A DNA stretch of 64,000 nucleotides, from positions 26,454-90,453 of the forward strand of contig CANGCK010000006.1 in the NCBI GenBank assembly GCA_947452295.1. Reading direction: 5' to 3'. Source of the stretch: Sphingobacteriia bacterium. Lineage in GTDB: Bacteria > Bacteroidota > Bacteroidia > Chitinophagales > Chitinophagaceae. Made by a program: the position numbers and the translations under genes. Below the pieces are notes generated by a model. That model made no database searches, was not told the origin of the DNA, and saw only the letters and a program-made list of their open reading frames with translations. This document shows, in pieces, positions 29,201 through 37,333 of the stretch (the first letter of the stretch is position 1; each line of letters starts with the position of its first letter).

Positions 29201-29422
29201 CTGCGTGAATTATCCTTGAGTTTTGCATTTGGAAAAATCAATAAACTATTCAACAACCTAACAGTTAGCTTTTCTGGAAGGAACATTCATTCTTGGGATA
29301 GTTACAGAGGATATGATCCTGAAACCAATTCAACTGGACAAAACAGCGTATACAGAGGGGTAGATTTTGGGAATATACCTATTCCAAGGACCTATCAATT
29401 GGGTGTAGTAGCTAATTTCTAA
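26282..29422 (+). CDS. SusC/RagA family TonB-linked outer membrane protein
   Basis: A 1046-aa outer membrane transporter. A signal peptide (ending NLNAQ near residue 30) is followed by a carboxypeptidase-like domain (about 33-105), the SusC signature DEVVVTGT near 120, a plug (about 135-245, with PLYIVDGVIINN near 195 and DIDRIEVLNGAAAAAIYGSRANAGV near 235) and the barrel ending QLGVVANF. Such receptors take up oligosaccharides or peptides with the SusD partner encoded 19 nt downstream. No carbohydrate-active enzyme is nearby, so the ligand is not predicted. A second ATG at 26312 (MPKMLM) could also be the start. Confidence 0.95.
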   Translation: MNFNDCKLRGMPKMLMFIFGIALTLNLNAQTVIKGKVTDNKGLPIVGASIQIKHTGSGTATGVDGSYQLTVNLKTGKHDLIVSSIGYKSSEKSIAVASTSGSLTIDAVLKEDAAGLDEVVVTGTSQGTTKKQLGNFIGTVKGSQLANAASSNALSALQGKVPGAQITQNSGDPAGGMTVKLRGVNSISGSSDPLYIVDGVIINNASARVTNASSDYDAVGSVGQNRMVDINPNDIDRIEVLNGAAAAAIYGSRANAGVVQIFTKRGSTGAPKVTFSSKVNMNELRKRLNFNASPTKFGGPTDGVGALTQDIITAPFATNTTAVTRYDYQDDIFRTGLGTDNNLSITGGQDKMRYFASLNYNNNQGIIKGTDNTRFGFRLNVDNNVNKWLSWNAGINYTNNATNEKPDGNTFFSPLNSITIIGNFHNISARDANGNLQAVGERGRLNPLTVINDIKQRNVTNRTISNAGFKLYPVKGLVVDYSAGIDNISQNGTTYIPPFTYNASTSFYGGGLTLDPTLNGYASAASFNSTFFNHDLNITYSAQLASTIASVTQLGYSEQYEKSQFILAQSRGLLPGISTATGGSTLLPNQDARAERSIRGFFLQQNFKFNNQFFVTAAGRIDGSSVFDKNNRNFFYPKVSGNYVISESDYFKKLSVAKYVNTFKIRAAYGESGNLTGIGAYDRFNIYNVSPILGRTSLTSSTTTVSSDLKPERQKELEIGTDLSLLDNRVQITFNYYNKQVIDLLVPNISVAPSSGFASASKNIGSLRNKGFEIMVTATPIKSKDFRWEITGNYNRNKNRVENLGVPFLTTSMGNGATFALIPGYDAPVFYSTFYARDANGNQLLNTQGIPVTARGPVANGQPFGIPTVDAATGLPYTTGANSTILRGVLGSPNPTYTTTLINSFTFKKWTIGFQLDRVAGNKVFNADFRTRQGVGNGSEYAQLEQMGLLPRGYITGNYNIEEWRVEDGSFTKLRELSLSFAFGKINKLFNNLTVSFSGRNIHSWDSYRGYDPETNSTGQNSVYRGVDFGNIPIPRTYQLGVVANF

Positions 29423-29441
29423 TCTTGTTAATATAATTTAT

Positions 29442-30749
29442 ATGAAAAAAATATTTTTAATTCTATTTGCTGGTGTTGCATTGATATCCTGCAAACAAGA
29501 GTTTGTAAATCCTGGAGCTATCAATAGTTCGGATGCATTTTCAACACCAAGAACATTGGCCGGCGTAGCTGTTGGTTTACAAAATGTTTACAGCAATGGT
29601 AGAACTAGTCCAGTATATACTTCCATTACTGCTGCAGGTGCTTTAACCAACGAGTTTAAGCTAATGAATGCGGGCAATACAGATGAGGCGAATTTATTTA
29701 CTGGTGGTGCTGCAGTAGATAATTTAAATGGCATTGTTGGCAATATGTGGGCCATGAATAATAAAATTATTTATGATGCAGATAATGTGCTAAATGGAGC
29801 AAACGCATTAGGCGATAAAAATTATGCGAGTGGTTTAATTGCGTATGCAAGTATTTACAAAGCATTGGCGATAGGCAACCTTTGCATGTTTTTTGAAAAA
29901 GTGCCAAGCGCCCCCGGAACACAATCAGCACCTGCTTCTTTCCAGACAAGAATTGATGGATTTAAAAGAGCGGTTACTACCTTAACTACAGCAAAAGCAG
30001 CATTAACTGCTAATGCGCCAAGTGCAAGTTTTTTTGCAAATGTACCATCTAGCGTAGACCTTTCTTTTTTTACAAATACCATTAATGCTTTAATTGCCAG
30101 ATATAGTTTATTTGCTGGTGATTATACCAACGCGCTAACTGCAGCAAATGCTGTACCGATGAATTATTCGGGTGCTGTCATTGCTTTTGATGCAGTTGTT
30201 ACCAACCCAATATTCACTACTGTAACTTCCTCTAACAACGTTTATCAAATTTTAGATTCTACACTAGGCTTACCTGCTGCGCTGGTACCCGACATTACTG
30301 ATTTACGTATCCCATTTTATACAAGTATTAATGCAGCTGTTGCACCAAGATACCGGATAAAAGGTTTTTATGGTGCTACCACATCATCCATACCAATTTA
30401 TATGCCAGATGAAATGCGATTAATTAAGGCGGAGTGCTATGTAAAACAAGCAACCCCCGACTTAACCAATGCAGTAACGGAAATAAATGCAGTACGGCAA
30501 CAATTGCCTGCAAGTGATCCATTTGGCATAGGCGGTGGGCTATCGGCTTATAGTGGAACAGTTGATGCGGTATCATTAACTGATGAAATATATCGTCAAC
30601 GTTGCATTGAGCTATGCATGAGTGGAATGCGATTAGAAGACAATAGAAGATTAGGCAGATCAGCCACAGAAAGAAAAAGGACATTCTTCCCTTATCCCTA
30701 TAAGGAAAGGGATAACAATCCTAATACTCCGACCGATCCAACTAACTAA
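29442..30749 (+). CDS. SusD/RagB family surface lipoprotein
   Basis: A 435-aa lipoprotein, partner of the preceding SusC. The signal ends in the lipobox LISC (Cys17). The helical TPR-like core (about 40-330) and the C-terminal RagB/SusD signature are present: MPDEMRLIKAECYVKQA (about 320-336) and LTDEIYRQRCIELCMSGMRLEDNRRLGR (about 385-410). It is shorter than many SusD proteins. It would act on the cell surface as the ligand-binding lid over SusC. A strong terminator follows, so the susCD pair forms a two-gene unit. Confidence 0.92.
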   Translation: MKKIFLILFAGVALISCKQEFVNPGAINSSDAFSTPRTLAGVAVGLQNVYSNGRTSPVYTSITAAGALTNEFKLMNAGNTDEANLFTGGAAVDNLNGIVGNMWAMNNKIIYDADNVLNGANALGDKNYASGLIAYASIYKALAIGNLCMFFEKVPSAPGTQSAPASFQTRIDGFKRAVTTLTTAKAALTANAPSASFFANVPSSVDLSFFTNTINALIARYSLFAGDYTNALTAANAVPMNYSGAVIAFDAVVTNPIFTTVTSSNNVYQILDSTLGLPAALVPDITDLRIPFYTSINAAVAPRYRIKGFYGATTSSIPIYMPDEMRLIKAECYVKQATPDLTNAVTEINAVRQQLPASDPFGIGGGLSAYSGTVDAVSLTDEIYRQRCIELCMSGMRLEDNRRLGRSATERKRTFFPYPYKERDNNPNTPTDPTN

Positions 30750-30770
30750 GTTTAGTAAATCGATCTCAAA

Positions 30771-30812
30771 TAAAGCAGCCCTTCGGAAAATCTGAAGGGC
30801 TGCTTTATTATA
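30771..30812. terminator. Bidirectional terminator between susD and the SRPBCC gene
   Basis: A 14-bp stem (TAAAGCAGCCCTTC at 30771-30784 and GAAGGGCTGCTTTA at 30794-30807) with a 9-nt loop and AT-rich tails on both sides. It serves susD and probably also the converging minus-strand operon. Confidence 0.8.
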
Positions 30813-30847
30813 TTCTTTGCCCAATCAATAGGCAATTAGATAAATAT

Positions 30848-31339
30848 TTATTTCTCCGCAAGTTTTTTTAGGTTGGCCAAATTTTGTTCTAATCTTGCTC
30901 CAATAATTTTATCATTCATCATAGAACCAAATTTCTCCCAAGGATACCAATGCAAATGCTGAACAAATTGCCACTGAACTACTGTTGTTGTAGAAGCACT
31001 TCCTCCGGTAATCAATCGAATAGTACTTATTTGTGCAGGAGCGTTAGCAGCTTCCCACTTAGTAATATAAGTAGAATCTGTTTTAGCGATTAGTGAAACA
31101 ATTGTATTTCCTAATAAAGCAGAATCGGCATTGTATACTTTAACAATTGAAAGATTCATCCCCTCTACCCATTGATTCCACAAACGCATATCTCTAACCA
31201 AGGAATCAATTTTAGCGCTGGGTGCACTTATATCAGTAGCGCGTGAAACAATAACTTCAGAAGGGAATAACAAACTTATCAATAAGACCATTATAACCAT
31301 AACAGCAACACTTATTATCCCGAATTTAACTACACGCAT
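30848..31339 (-). CDS. SRPBCC-fold protein with N-terminal membrane anchor
   Basis: A 163-aa protein with one N-terminal membrane helix (about 7-27) followed by a domain that resembles the SRPBCC/polyketide-cyclase fold seen in many Bacteroidota proteins: SRATDISAPSAKIDSLVRDMRLWNQWVEGM, then a strand-rich part and a C-terminal long helix (KIIGARLEQNLANLKKLAE). The fold binds hydrophobic ligands; the ligand here is unknown. It is the third gene of a tight minus-strand run with an ABC-2 permease (3-nt gap) and sppA. Confidence 0.75.
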   Translation of the reverse strand: MRVVKFGIISVAVMVIMVLLISLLFPSEVIVSRATDISAPSAKIDSLVRDMRLWNQWVEGMNLSIVKVYNADSALLGNTIVSLIAKTDSTYITKWEAANAPAQISTIRLITGGSASTTTVVQWQFVQHLHWYPWEKFGSMMNDKIIGARLEQNLANLKKLAEK

Positions 31340-31342
31340 ATA

Positions 31343-32449
31343 TTACTCCCATTTAAATGTTTTAAAAGCCACTATATAAACAATTACAATCCAAATGCCC
31401 AATATGCCCAACTCTTTTGTTGTATCTAACAATCCAGCACCTTCAAAGGCAATGTTGCGCATAGCATTGTTGAAATGTGTTAAAGGCAATATTCTACAAA
31501 TAGGCTGAAGCCATGACGGAAAGGATTCTATTGAAAAAAAAGTACCTGCCAATAAAAACTGTGGCAAGGTGATTAAATTAGCAAAAGGCGGGATGGTGCT
31601 CTCGGTTTTAGCTACGCTACTTACAATAAAACCAAATCCCATGAACAATATTAGCGATACAAAACTGAGTAACATAATATTCAGAAAGGTAACAATACCA
31701 TTAACAAGTGTAAAATGAAATGCGAAATGTCCCACACCAATAATGATTACCGCTGTAAACATTTGAAAAATCACTCTACTTAATGCTTCACCCAATACTA
31801 TATATGACCGTTTTATAGGTGTTGCAAAAAAACGCTTTAAAACCAATTGCTGACGAAGATTAAAAAATAAGAAAGCAACACCAAAAACACCTGCACTTAA
31901 TAATGAGAAACCCAATTGACCGGGTAAAATAAAATCAATCGTTCGGTAAACCCTGCCTGGAATTTGACGAACATTTTTATTAATGACTGCAATAGTATTA
32001 GCAGTAGGAAATTGCTTTTGATTAATACCGGCAATTACTGCATTTAAAATAGACTGCAATACTTGTAAGTTTTGAGGATTTACTGCATCTGAGCTAGTTA
32101 AATTAATCAGAAAGGGAGCATTCCCTGTAGTTGTTTTCTGAATATCAATAATTGCAGTAATGCGTCCCTTTTCTACATCTTCTTTTATTTGCTCATCTGT
32201 TTGCTGAACAATTTTAATACCCGGAATATTTTTTATAGACATATATACCGGATTATTGGTATCAGCATTTTTGCTAATAGCTACCTGCACATTGACCTTG
32301 CCTCCACTGCCTAAAAATCCAAAAATTAAAATAAAAATCAACGGAAAGGCAATACTAAAAATAACAGCAGAAGGGCTTCTAAATATAGATCGAAGACTTC
32401 CTTTAGTGATGGACAACATGGCCTTAATCTGGCTATATTCTTGTTGCAT
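31343..32449 (-). CDS. ABC-2 type transporter permease
   Basis: A 368-aa permease of the ABC-2 family (YhfI/DrrB-type, with a large external domain). A first helix at about 23-45 (SAVIFSIAFPLIFILIFGFLGS) is followed by an extracytoplasmic region (about 50-170) and about five more helices, including VAFLFFNLRQQLVLKRFFATPIKRSYIVLGEALSR, a typical coupling segment, and the final WIVIVYIVAFKTFKWE. The substrate is unknown. No ATP-binding subunit is encoded next to it, which is unusual. It sits 2 nt after sppA, so the two are probably co-transcribed. Confidence 0.85.
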   Translation of the reverse strand: MQQEYSQIKAMLSITKGSLRSIFRSPSAVIFSIAFPLIFILIFGFLGSGGKVNVQVAISKNADTNNPVYMSIKNIPGIKIVQQTDEQIKEDVEKGRITAIIDIQKTTTGNAPFLINLTSSDAVNPQNLQVLQSILNAVIAGINQKQFPTANTIAVINKNVRQIPGRVYRTIDFILPGQLGFSLLSAGVFGVAFLFFNLRQQLVLKRFFATPIKRSYIVLGEALSRVIFQMFTAVIIIGVGHFAFHFTLVNGIVTFLNIMLLSFVSLILFMGFGFIVSSVAKTESTIPPFANLITLPQFLLAGTFFSIESFPSWLQPICRILPLTHFNNAMRNIAFEGAGLLDTTKELGILGIWIVIVYIVAFKTFKWE

Positions 32450-32451
32450 AA

Positions 32452-34218
32452 TTAGTTGTTTATATGAAAGGTGAAAGGCATTTTTGTTTGTGGTACACCT
32501 TTCATTGCTTTGATTTGTTTTAATTCTTTAAACAGAGTAACTTCTTCTATTCCCAATTGCTGATTAAACAGTTTGTCACTGATCGATTTTTCATACCCAT
32601 TAACAATTTGCTCTATGAATGATTTTTTTTCTGGATAAGCCCTTATTTTATAATCGCTGTTCTTTATTTTAGCCATTCTAGCAGCACACTCTATAGCATC
32701 TTGAATGGTACCAATTTTATCTACCAAGCCAACGCTTATTGCATGAGCCCCCGTCCATACCCTTCCTTGCGCAATGCTATCAACTTGTTGCACTTTCATT
32801 TTCCTTCCACCGGCAACACGGGTTTTGAATGTAAAATAAATAGAGTCCACCGAAGATTGCATAAACCGTTTTTCTTGTTCAGATAATGGTTGGTTAATAC
32901 CGCCCATATTGGCATATGGAGCTGTTTTTACGCCATCGAATGTAACGCCTATCTTATTCTTAAAAAATGACTCTAAATTAGGAACTATACTAAATACCCC
33001 AATAGATCCAGTGATTGTATTCGCATTGGCAAAAACAGAATCGGCATTACATGCAATATAATAGCCACCTGAAGCAGCAACATTTCCCATACTTACCACT
33101 ACAGGTTTTTCTTTGCGTATCAAACTAATTTCGCGCCAAATCACTTCACTTGCTAAAGCACTACCTCCTGGAGAATTAATTCTGAATACCAGTGCTTTAA
33201 TATTTTTATCAAGTCTAATTTTTCGTAAAATGTTTTTGAATTGATCACTACCAACCTGTTCCTCATCTCCATTACCAGAAACGATGTCTCCATCAGCAAA
33301 AACCAACGCCACTTTATTGTCGCCAGACTTTTGATAATCTACTGCTTGTTTGTAATTCCCTAATGTTACAAAGTTTATTGTTTCCTTAGCGGGTATTTTT
33401 ACTTTTTGTTGAATGATGGATTTGAGTTCATCGTCGTAAATGGCGCCATCAATTAACCCATATTTTATTGCATCATACGCTGTTTGCACTGCACCTGCAT
33501 CTGCTAAGCTTCTTAAAAAATTAGCTTCTTTTTTTCTAGCAACTGCAGCAGTATTAAGAAAATGGGTATATAATTCGCCCAGCCAAACGGTGGTTTGTAC
33601 TTTATTGGCATCCGTCATTTTCGTTTCACGCAATGGTTCAGTTGCGCTTTTAAACTTACCTGCATAAAAAATTTGCGGTTTAATTTCTAATTTATCTAGC
33701 ATTCCTTTCAGGAAAAACAAATCAGTTGAAAAACCCGTCCATTCGATCCCCCCCTGTGGATTACAATAAATTGCATCGGCCGAGCTACCAATATAATACC
33801 CTTTTTGAGAGATTACTTCACCTTGTGCAATTACAAATTTTCCTGATTTTTTAAAGTCTATTACCGCTTTTCTAATTTCTTCACTTGCGCCAAATCCATT
33901 GTCATTACTAGCGCATTGAATGTATAACCCTTTTATGGCAGAATCAGATTTCGCATAATTCAACAATTGCAACAACTCGTACAATGAAGGGGTTTTATCA
34001 TCTAATTCTTTATTAATAATTGCCGAAAATGGATCATCTTGTTGCTGTTCTTTAAATGTTTTGCTTAGGTTTAATACCAACACTGCTTTTTCGCCTATTA
34101 TGGGCTTATCATTTGATGAAGCGCTGGCAATAATTCCAATTAATACAAATACACCGATTATGGTGAAAATAATTAACGCCAACAATGTGGCAAATACAAT
34201 TTTAAAAAAGCCTCTCAT
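32452..34218 (-). CDS. sppA: Signal peptide peptidase SppA, long (67K) type
   Basis: A 588-aa membrane serine protease that degrades cleaved signal peptides. An N-terminal transmembrane helix (about 8-33) is followed by two tandem crotonase-like domains. The catalytic dyad of E. coli SppA corresponds to Lys190 (GKFKSATEP) in the N-terminal domain and Ser383 (NVAASGGYYI) in the C-terminal domain; both are present. RINSPGGSALASE near 348 is also characteristic. It acts in the periplasm at the inner membrane. It begins the minus-strand operon with the permease and the SRPBCC protein, and is divergent from folK. Confidence 0.95.
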   Translation of the reverse strand: MRGFFKIVFATLLALIIFTIIGVFVLIGIIASASSNDKPIIGEKAVLVLNLSKTFKEQQQDDPFSAIINKELDDKTPSLYELLQLLNYAKSDSAIKGLYIQCASNDNGFGASEEIRKAVIDFKKSGKFVIAQGEVISQKGYYIGSSADAIYCNPQGGIEWTGFSTDLFFLKGMLDKLEIKPQIFYAGKFKSATEPLRETKMTDANKVQTTVWLGELYTHFLNTAAVARKKEANFLRSLADAGAVQTAYDAIKYGLIDGAIYDDELKSIIQQKVKIPAKETINFVTLGNYKQAVDYQKSGDNKVALVFADGDIVSGNGDEEQVGSDQFKNILRKIRLDKNIKALVFRINSPGGSALASEVIWREISLIRKEKPVVVSMGNVAASGGYYIACNADSVFANANTITGSIGVFSIVPNLESFFKNKIGVTFDGVKTAPYANMGGINQPLSEQEKRFMQSSVDSIYFTFKTRVAGGRKMKVQQVDSIAQGRVWTGAHAISVGLVDKIGTIQDAIECAARMAKIKNSDYKIRAYPEKKSFIEQIVNGYEKSISDKLFNQQLGIEEVTLFKELKQIKAMKGVPQTKMPFTFHINN

Positions 34219-34350
34219 TTACTTATTTTTATTAGTACAAATATTAAAATTAATCCAACCATTAACCATTATTTTTATGCTAGAGCCACAAATTAATCTT
34301 TAATCTATTCATAAATTAAAGATATTTGAACATCACTATATCACCAAGTT

Positions 34351-34836
34351 ATGAATACAGCTTATTTACTTACTGGCAGCAATTTAGGTGAAAGTGTACA
34401 ACTTTTAGCGCAAGCCAATGCATACATTAACCAAAAATGTGGAAAGATTGTTCAACAGTCGTTCTTGTACGAAACTGCACCATGGGGTATGTTAGAGCAA
34501 CCTCCCTTTATTAATCAAGCACTGGAATTATCGACCACATTAACACCGGAAGCGTTGATGCAAACTTTGTTAGGAATTGAAGCTGCAATGGGAAGACAAC
34601 GAACAGTTAAATACGGCCCTAGAATAATTGACTTAGATGTTTTATTTTATAATGATGAAGTTTTAGCTACTCCATTTTTACAACTACCCCATCCAGCCAT
34701 TCCACAACGTAGGTTTGTATTGGTTCCTATGGTTGAAATTGCCCCACAATTTATGCACCCCATTTTGCAAGAAAGTATGCAAACTTTACTCACAAAATGT
34801 TCCGACACTTCTAATGTGCAAAAAAAAATGAGTTAA
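34351..34836 (+). CDS. folK: 2-Amino-4-hydroxy-6-hydroxymethyldihydropteridine pyrophosphokinase
   Basis: A 161-aa enzyme that transfers pyrophosphate from ATP to the hydroxymethyl-pterin in folate synthesis. Signatures are LLTGSNLGES at the start, the RTVKYGPRIIDLDVLFYND segment near 91-109 (the DxD metal motif), and LPHPAIPQRRFVLVPM near 113-130. Length is usual for the family. It is divergent from sppA and followed 44 nt later by a deoxynucleoside kinase, with which it may be co-transcribed. Confidence 0.96.
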   Translation: MNTAYLLTGSNLGESVQLLAQANAYINQKCGKIVQQSFLYETAPWGMLEQPPFINQALELSTTLTPEALMQTLLGIEAAMGRQRTVKYGPRIIDLDVLFYNDEVLATPFLQLPHPAIPQRRFVLVPMVEIAPQFMHPILQESMQTLLTKCSDTSNVQKKMS

Positions 34837-34880
34837 GCTGTAATTAGACTATTAATTTTACAGATTTAGGCAACCTAAGT

Positions 34881-35513
34881 ATGAAACATCAATTTATTAC
34901 AATCGAAGGGAATATTGGCGTCGGCAAAACCACTTTGGCCAATATTTTATCGGAAAGGCTCAATTCACGGCTTATTTTAGAAGAATTTGCGGAGAATCCA
35001 TTTCTGCCTAAATTTTACGAAAATCCTGCACAGTTTGCATTTCCATTAGAATTATTTTTTATGGCTGAGCGGTATAAACAGCTGAAGGAAATGGTCCATA
35101 CTAAAGAATTATTTCAAGCGGTAACGGTATCAGATTATTTATTTACAAAATGCCTACTATTTGCTAAAGTGAATTTGCCAGAAGAAGAATTCAGGCTCTA
35201 TCAAAAATTGTTCGACATCATACACCAGCAATTAGTATTCCCAGACATATTAATTTATTTACACGCTCCAGTAAATAAGCTCCAACAAAATATCAAAAAA
35301 AGAAATAGGGCATTTGAACAATCGATACCAGATGAATACCTTTTTAACTTACAAGAAACATATACCAATTATATCAAACAACACAATATAAAAACCATAT
35401 TTATTGATGCAAGTAATGCCGATTTCACAGGCAATGAAGCGCATGTTCAATTGGTGCTAGATGCCTTGTCTCACGACTATGAAGATGGTCAACATTACTT
35501 TTCACTACCTTAA
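34881..35513 (+). CDS. Deoxynucleoside kinase
   Basis: A 210-aa deoxynucleoside kinase of the dAK/dGK type that salvages deoxynucleosides by phosphorylation. Features are the P-loop GNIGVGKTT (about 10-18), an early EEFAENPFLPKFYENP segment and FFMAERYKQL, which together form the substrate-binding region, the KCLLFAKVNLPEEE helix, and the LID region KKRNRAFEQSIPDEYL near residue 140. Specificity (dA, dG or broader) cannot be told from sequence alone. It lies between folK and an MFS transporter (14-nt gap). Confidence 0.93.
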   Translation: MKHQFITIEGNIGVGKTTLANILSERLNSRLILEEFAENPFLPKFYENPAQFAFPLELFFMAERYKQLKEMVHTKELFQAVTVSDYLFTKCLLFAKVNLPEEEFRLYQKLFDIIHQQLVFPDILIYLHAPVNKLQQNIKKRNRAFEQSIPDEYLFNLQETYTNYIKQHNIKTIFIDASNADFTGNEAHVQLVLDALSHDYEDGQHYFSLP

Positions 35514-35527
35514 TTAATTTCAACAGC

Positions 35528-36775
35528 TTGATAGAACAACAAATTAAAAACGACCCATTTGCTGCAATGAGAATTGCTGAGTATCGACACCTAATGCTAG
35601 GGAGGTTTTTGTTTATAATGGGATTACGGATGCTGGGAACATTGGTAGGATGGTGGATTTATGAATTAACCAATGAGCCATTTGCCATTGGTTTAATTGG
35701 TTTATCGGAAGTAATACCTGCAGTTTCAATGTCGCTGTATGCTGGCTATATAATTGACATAAGTGAAAAAAGAAAATTATTATTAAAAGGCGTTACTTTT
35801 TATCTAGCTTGTGCATTATTACTATTGTTCCTTTCTACTAAATTTACTTCAGCCCAGCTAAGTAAAAACTGGATTGCCTTCTGCATATATATCATTATTT
35901 TTTTTACAGGAATTATTAGGGCTTTTACCGGTCCAACATTTGGAACCATGGTTGCTTCTATAGTACCCAAACAATTGTTGCAAAATGCTACTACATGGAA
36001 TCAGGGAATTTGGCTTTCAGCTTCTGTAATTGGGCATGCAACAGTTGGTTTTTTAATTGCTTATATTGGCAACACCCAATCCCTATTAATCATTTGTTTG
36101 ATGATAACCCTGGGATTTAGTTACCTGTATCGTTTAAAAGCCAAGCCCCCTTTGAATGAAAAGGGAGTAAAAACAGGATTAGCCAGCGTAAAAGAAGGGT
36201 TGGCATTTGTATTTAAAACAAAAGAAGTTTTAGGCGCACTTACCCTCGATTTATTTGCAGTATTTTTTGGAGGTGCCGTAGCTATGATACCCGTATTTGC
36301 AAAAGACATATTAAATGTGGGACCCGTAGGTTTCGGTTGGCTAAACGCAGCAGCAGATATAGGGTCTATCATCATTATTGTTTCATTGACCTTTTCCCCC
36401 TTACACAGTGGGCAAGGGAAAAAACTCTTATTGGCTGTTGGTGGATTTGGAGTTTGTATAATTGTATTTGCATTGTCCAAACTTTTTTGGCTCTCATTTA
36501 TAGCATTAGTAATTAGCGGAATTTTAGATGGAATTAGTATGATAGTGAGGGGAACCATTGTACAAATGCGCACGCCAGATCATATGCGTGGTAGGGTAAT
36601 GAGTGTAAATTCAATGTTCATTAACAGCAGTAATGAACTTGGCCAATTTGAAAGTGGAATGGCAGCTAAATTATTAGGCGTAATTCCTTCTGTTGTTTTT
36701 GGTGGTTCGATGACTTTATTTGTTGTAATTGCTACTTGGTTAAAAGCACCTTCATTAAGAAAAATGAATTATTAA
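35528..36775 (+). CDS. MFS transporter (EntS/MFS_3-like)
   Basis: A 415-aa major facilitator protein with about 12 helices, starting at a TTG codon 14 nt after the deoxynucleoside kinase. The pattern EYRHLMLGRFLFIMGLRMLGTLVG at the start, GLIGLSEVIPAVSMSLYAGYIID, and TPDHMRGRVMSVNSMFINSSNELGQFESG resemble the EntS-type exporters of the MFS_3 group. Its substrate is unknown. A 150-codon antisense frame inside the gene is taken as a shadow. It may share the folK transcript. Confidence 0.9.
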   Translation: MIEQQIKNDPFAAMRIAEYRHLMLGRFLFIMGLRMLGTLVGWWIYELTNEPFAIGLIGLSEVIPAVSMSLYAGYIIDISEKRKLLLKGVTFYLACALLLLFLSTKFTSAQLSKNWIAFCIYIIIFFTGIIRAFTGPTFGTMVASIVPKQLLQNATTWNQGIWLSASVIGHATVGFLIAYIGNTQSLLIICLMITLGFSYLYRLKAKPPLNEKGVKTGLASVKEGLAFVFKTKEVLGALTLDLFAVFFGGAVAMIPVFAKDILNVGPVGFGWLNAAADIGSIIIIVSLTFSPLHSGQGKKLLLAVGGFGVCIIVFALSKLFWLSFIALVISGILDGISMIVRGTIVQMRTPDHMRGRVMSVNSMFINSSNELGQFESGMAAKLLGVIPSVVFGGSMTLFVVIATWLKAPSLRKMNY

Positions 36776-36776
36776 A

Positions 36777-37256
36777 TTACTGGTTGATTAATTTTTCTAA
36801 CACGAAATAAACAGCAGGACAAAAAGTTGAATTTTTCAAAGTAATTTGAGGACGCTTTAATAGCACATCTTCATCAGTATATGGAAAACGCTGACAATCG
36901 GATGGGCGTTTTTCATAAATATTACAATAATTGTCAGCACCCAAAAAAGGACAAGGTGCCGATTTTGCAACATAATCACCATCGGAGTCTAAAAGTAAAT
37001 ATTCATCAATAAATGCACTTTCTTTCATATGCAAGTGTTTACTGATTCTTTTAATGTCAGGGGTTTTAAATCTAGGTGAATAGTTTTTACAACAATTGGC
37101 ACAGGTTAAACAATTTACTTGTTCAAATGCTTCTTCATGCAAATCGGGTAATTGTTTCAATACCTTATTTTTATTAGCTCTTTGAAGCCAATTCTTGTAC
37201 ATTTTTTGATGATCTGCACTTTTTTTCTCCCAATTAACTAACAAATTCTCTTCCAA
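36777..37256 (-). CDS. YkgJ family cysteine-cluster protein
   Basis: A 159-aa protein with a zinc/iron-chelate binding cysteine cluster of the YkgJ (CxxCxxCC) family. The signature CLTCANCCKNYSPRF lies near residues 49-63, and a second group (CPFLGADNYCNIYEKRPSDCQRFP) near 102-125, with a last Cys near 145 (STFCPAVYF). It is predicted to bind metal or a Fe-S cluster; the biochemical role is unknown. The gene is convergent with the MFS gene (1 nt between stops) and divergent from the sterol desaturase family gene. Confidence 0.9.
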   Translation of the reverse strand: MEENLLVNWEKKSADHQKMYKNWLQRANKNKVLKQLPDLHEEAFEQVNCLTCANCCKNYSPRFKTPDIKRISKHLHMKESAFIDEYLLLDSDGDYVAKSAPCPFLGADNYCNIYEKRPSDCQRFPYTDEDVLLKRPQITLKNSTFCPAVYFVLEKLINQ

Positions 37257-37301
37257 GGGTACAATTTCAATTATTTAAAATAAGGTATGCCCAGCATGTT
37301 T

Positions 37302-37309
37302 TAATTTTG
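37302..37309 (+). promoter_or_regulatory. Putative -7 element (TAATTTTG) for the sterol desaturase family gene
   Basis: An exact TAnnTTTG match 24 nt upstream of the ATG. No clear TTTG -33 box at the usual distance, so confidence is moderate. Confidence 0.4.
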
Positions 37310-37333
37310 CAGCGCAATATCAGCTGCTAAATT

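Noticed and set aside
36121..36573. 150-codon antisense ORF inside the MFS gene
   Set aside because: Shadow frame of a clear MFS transporter; low-complexity, no motif.
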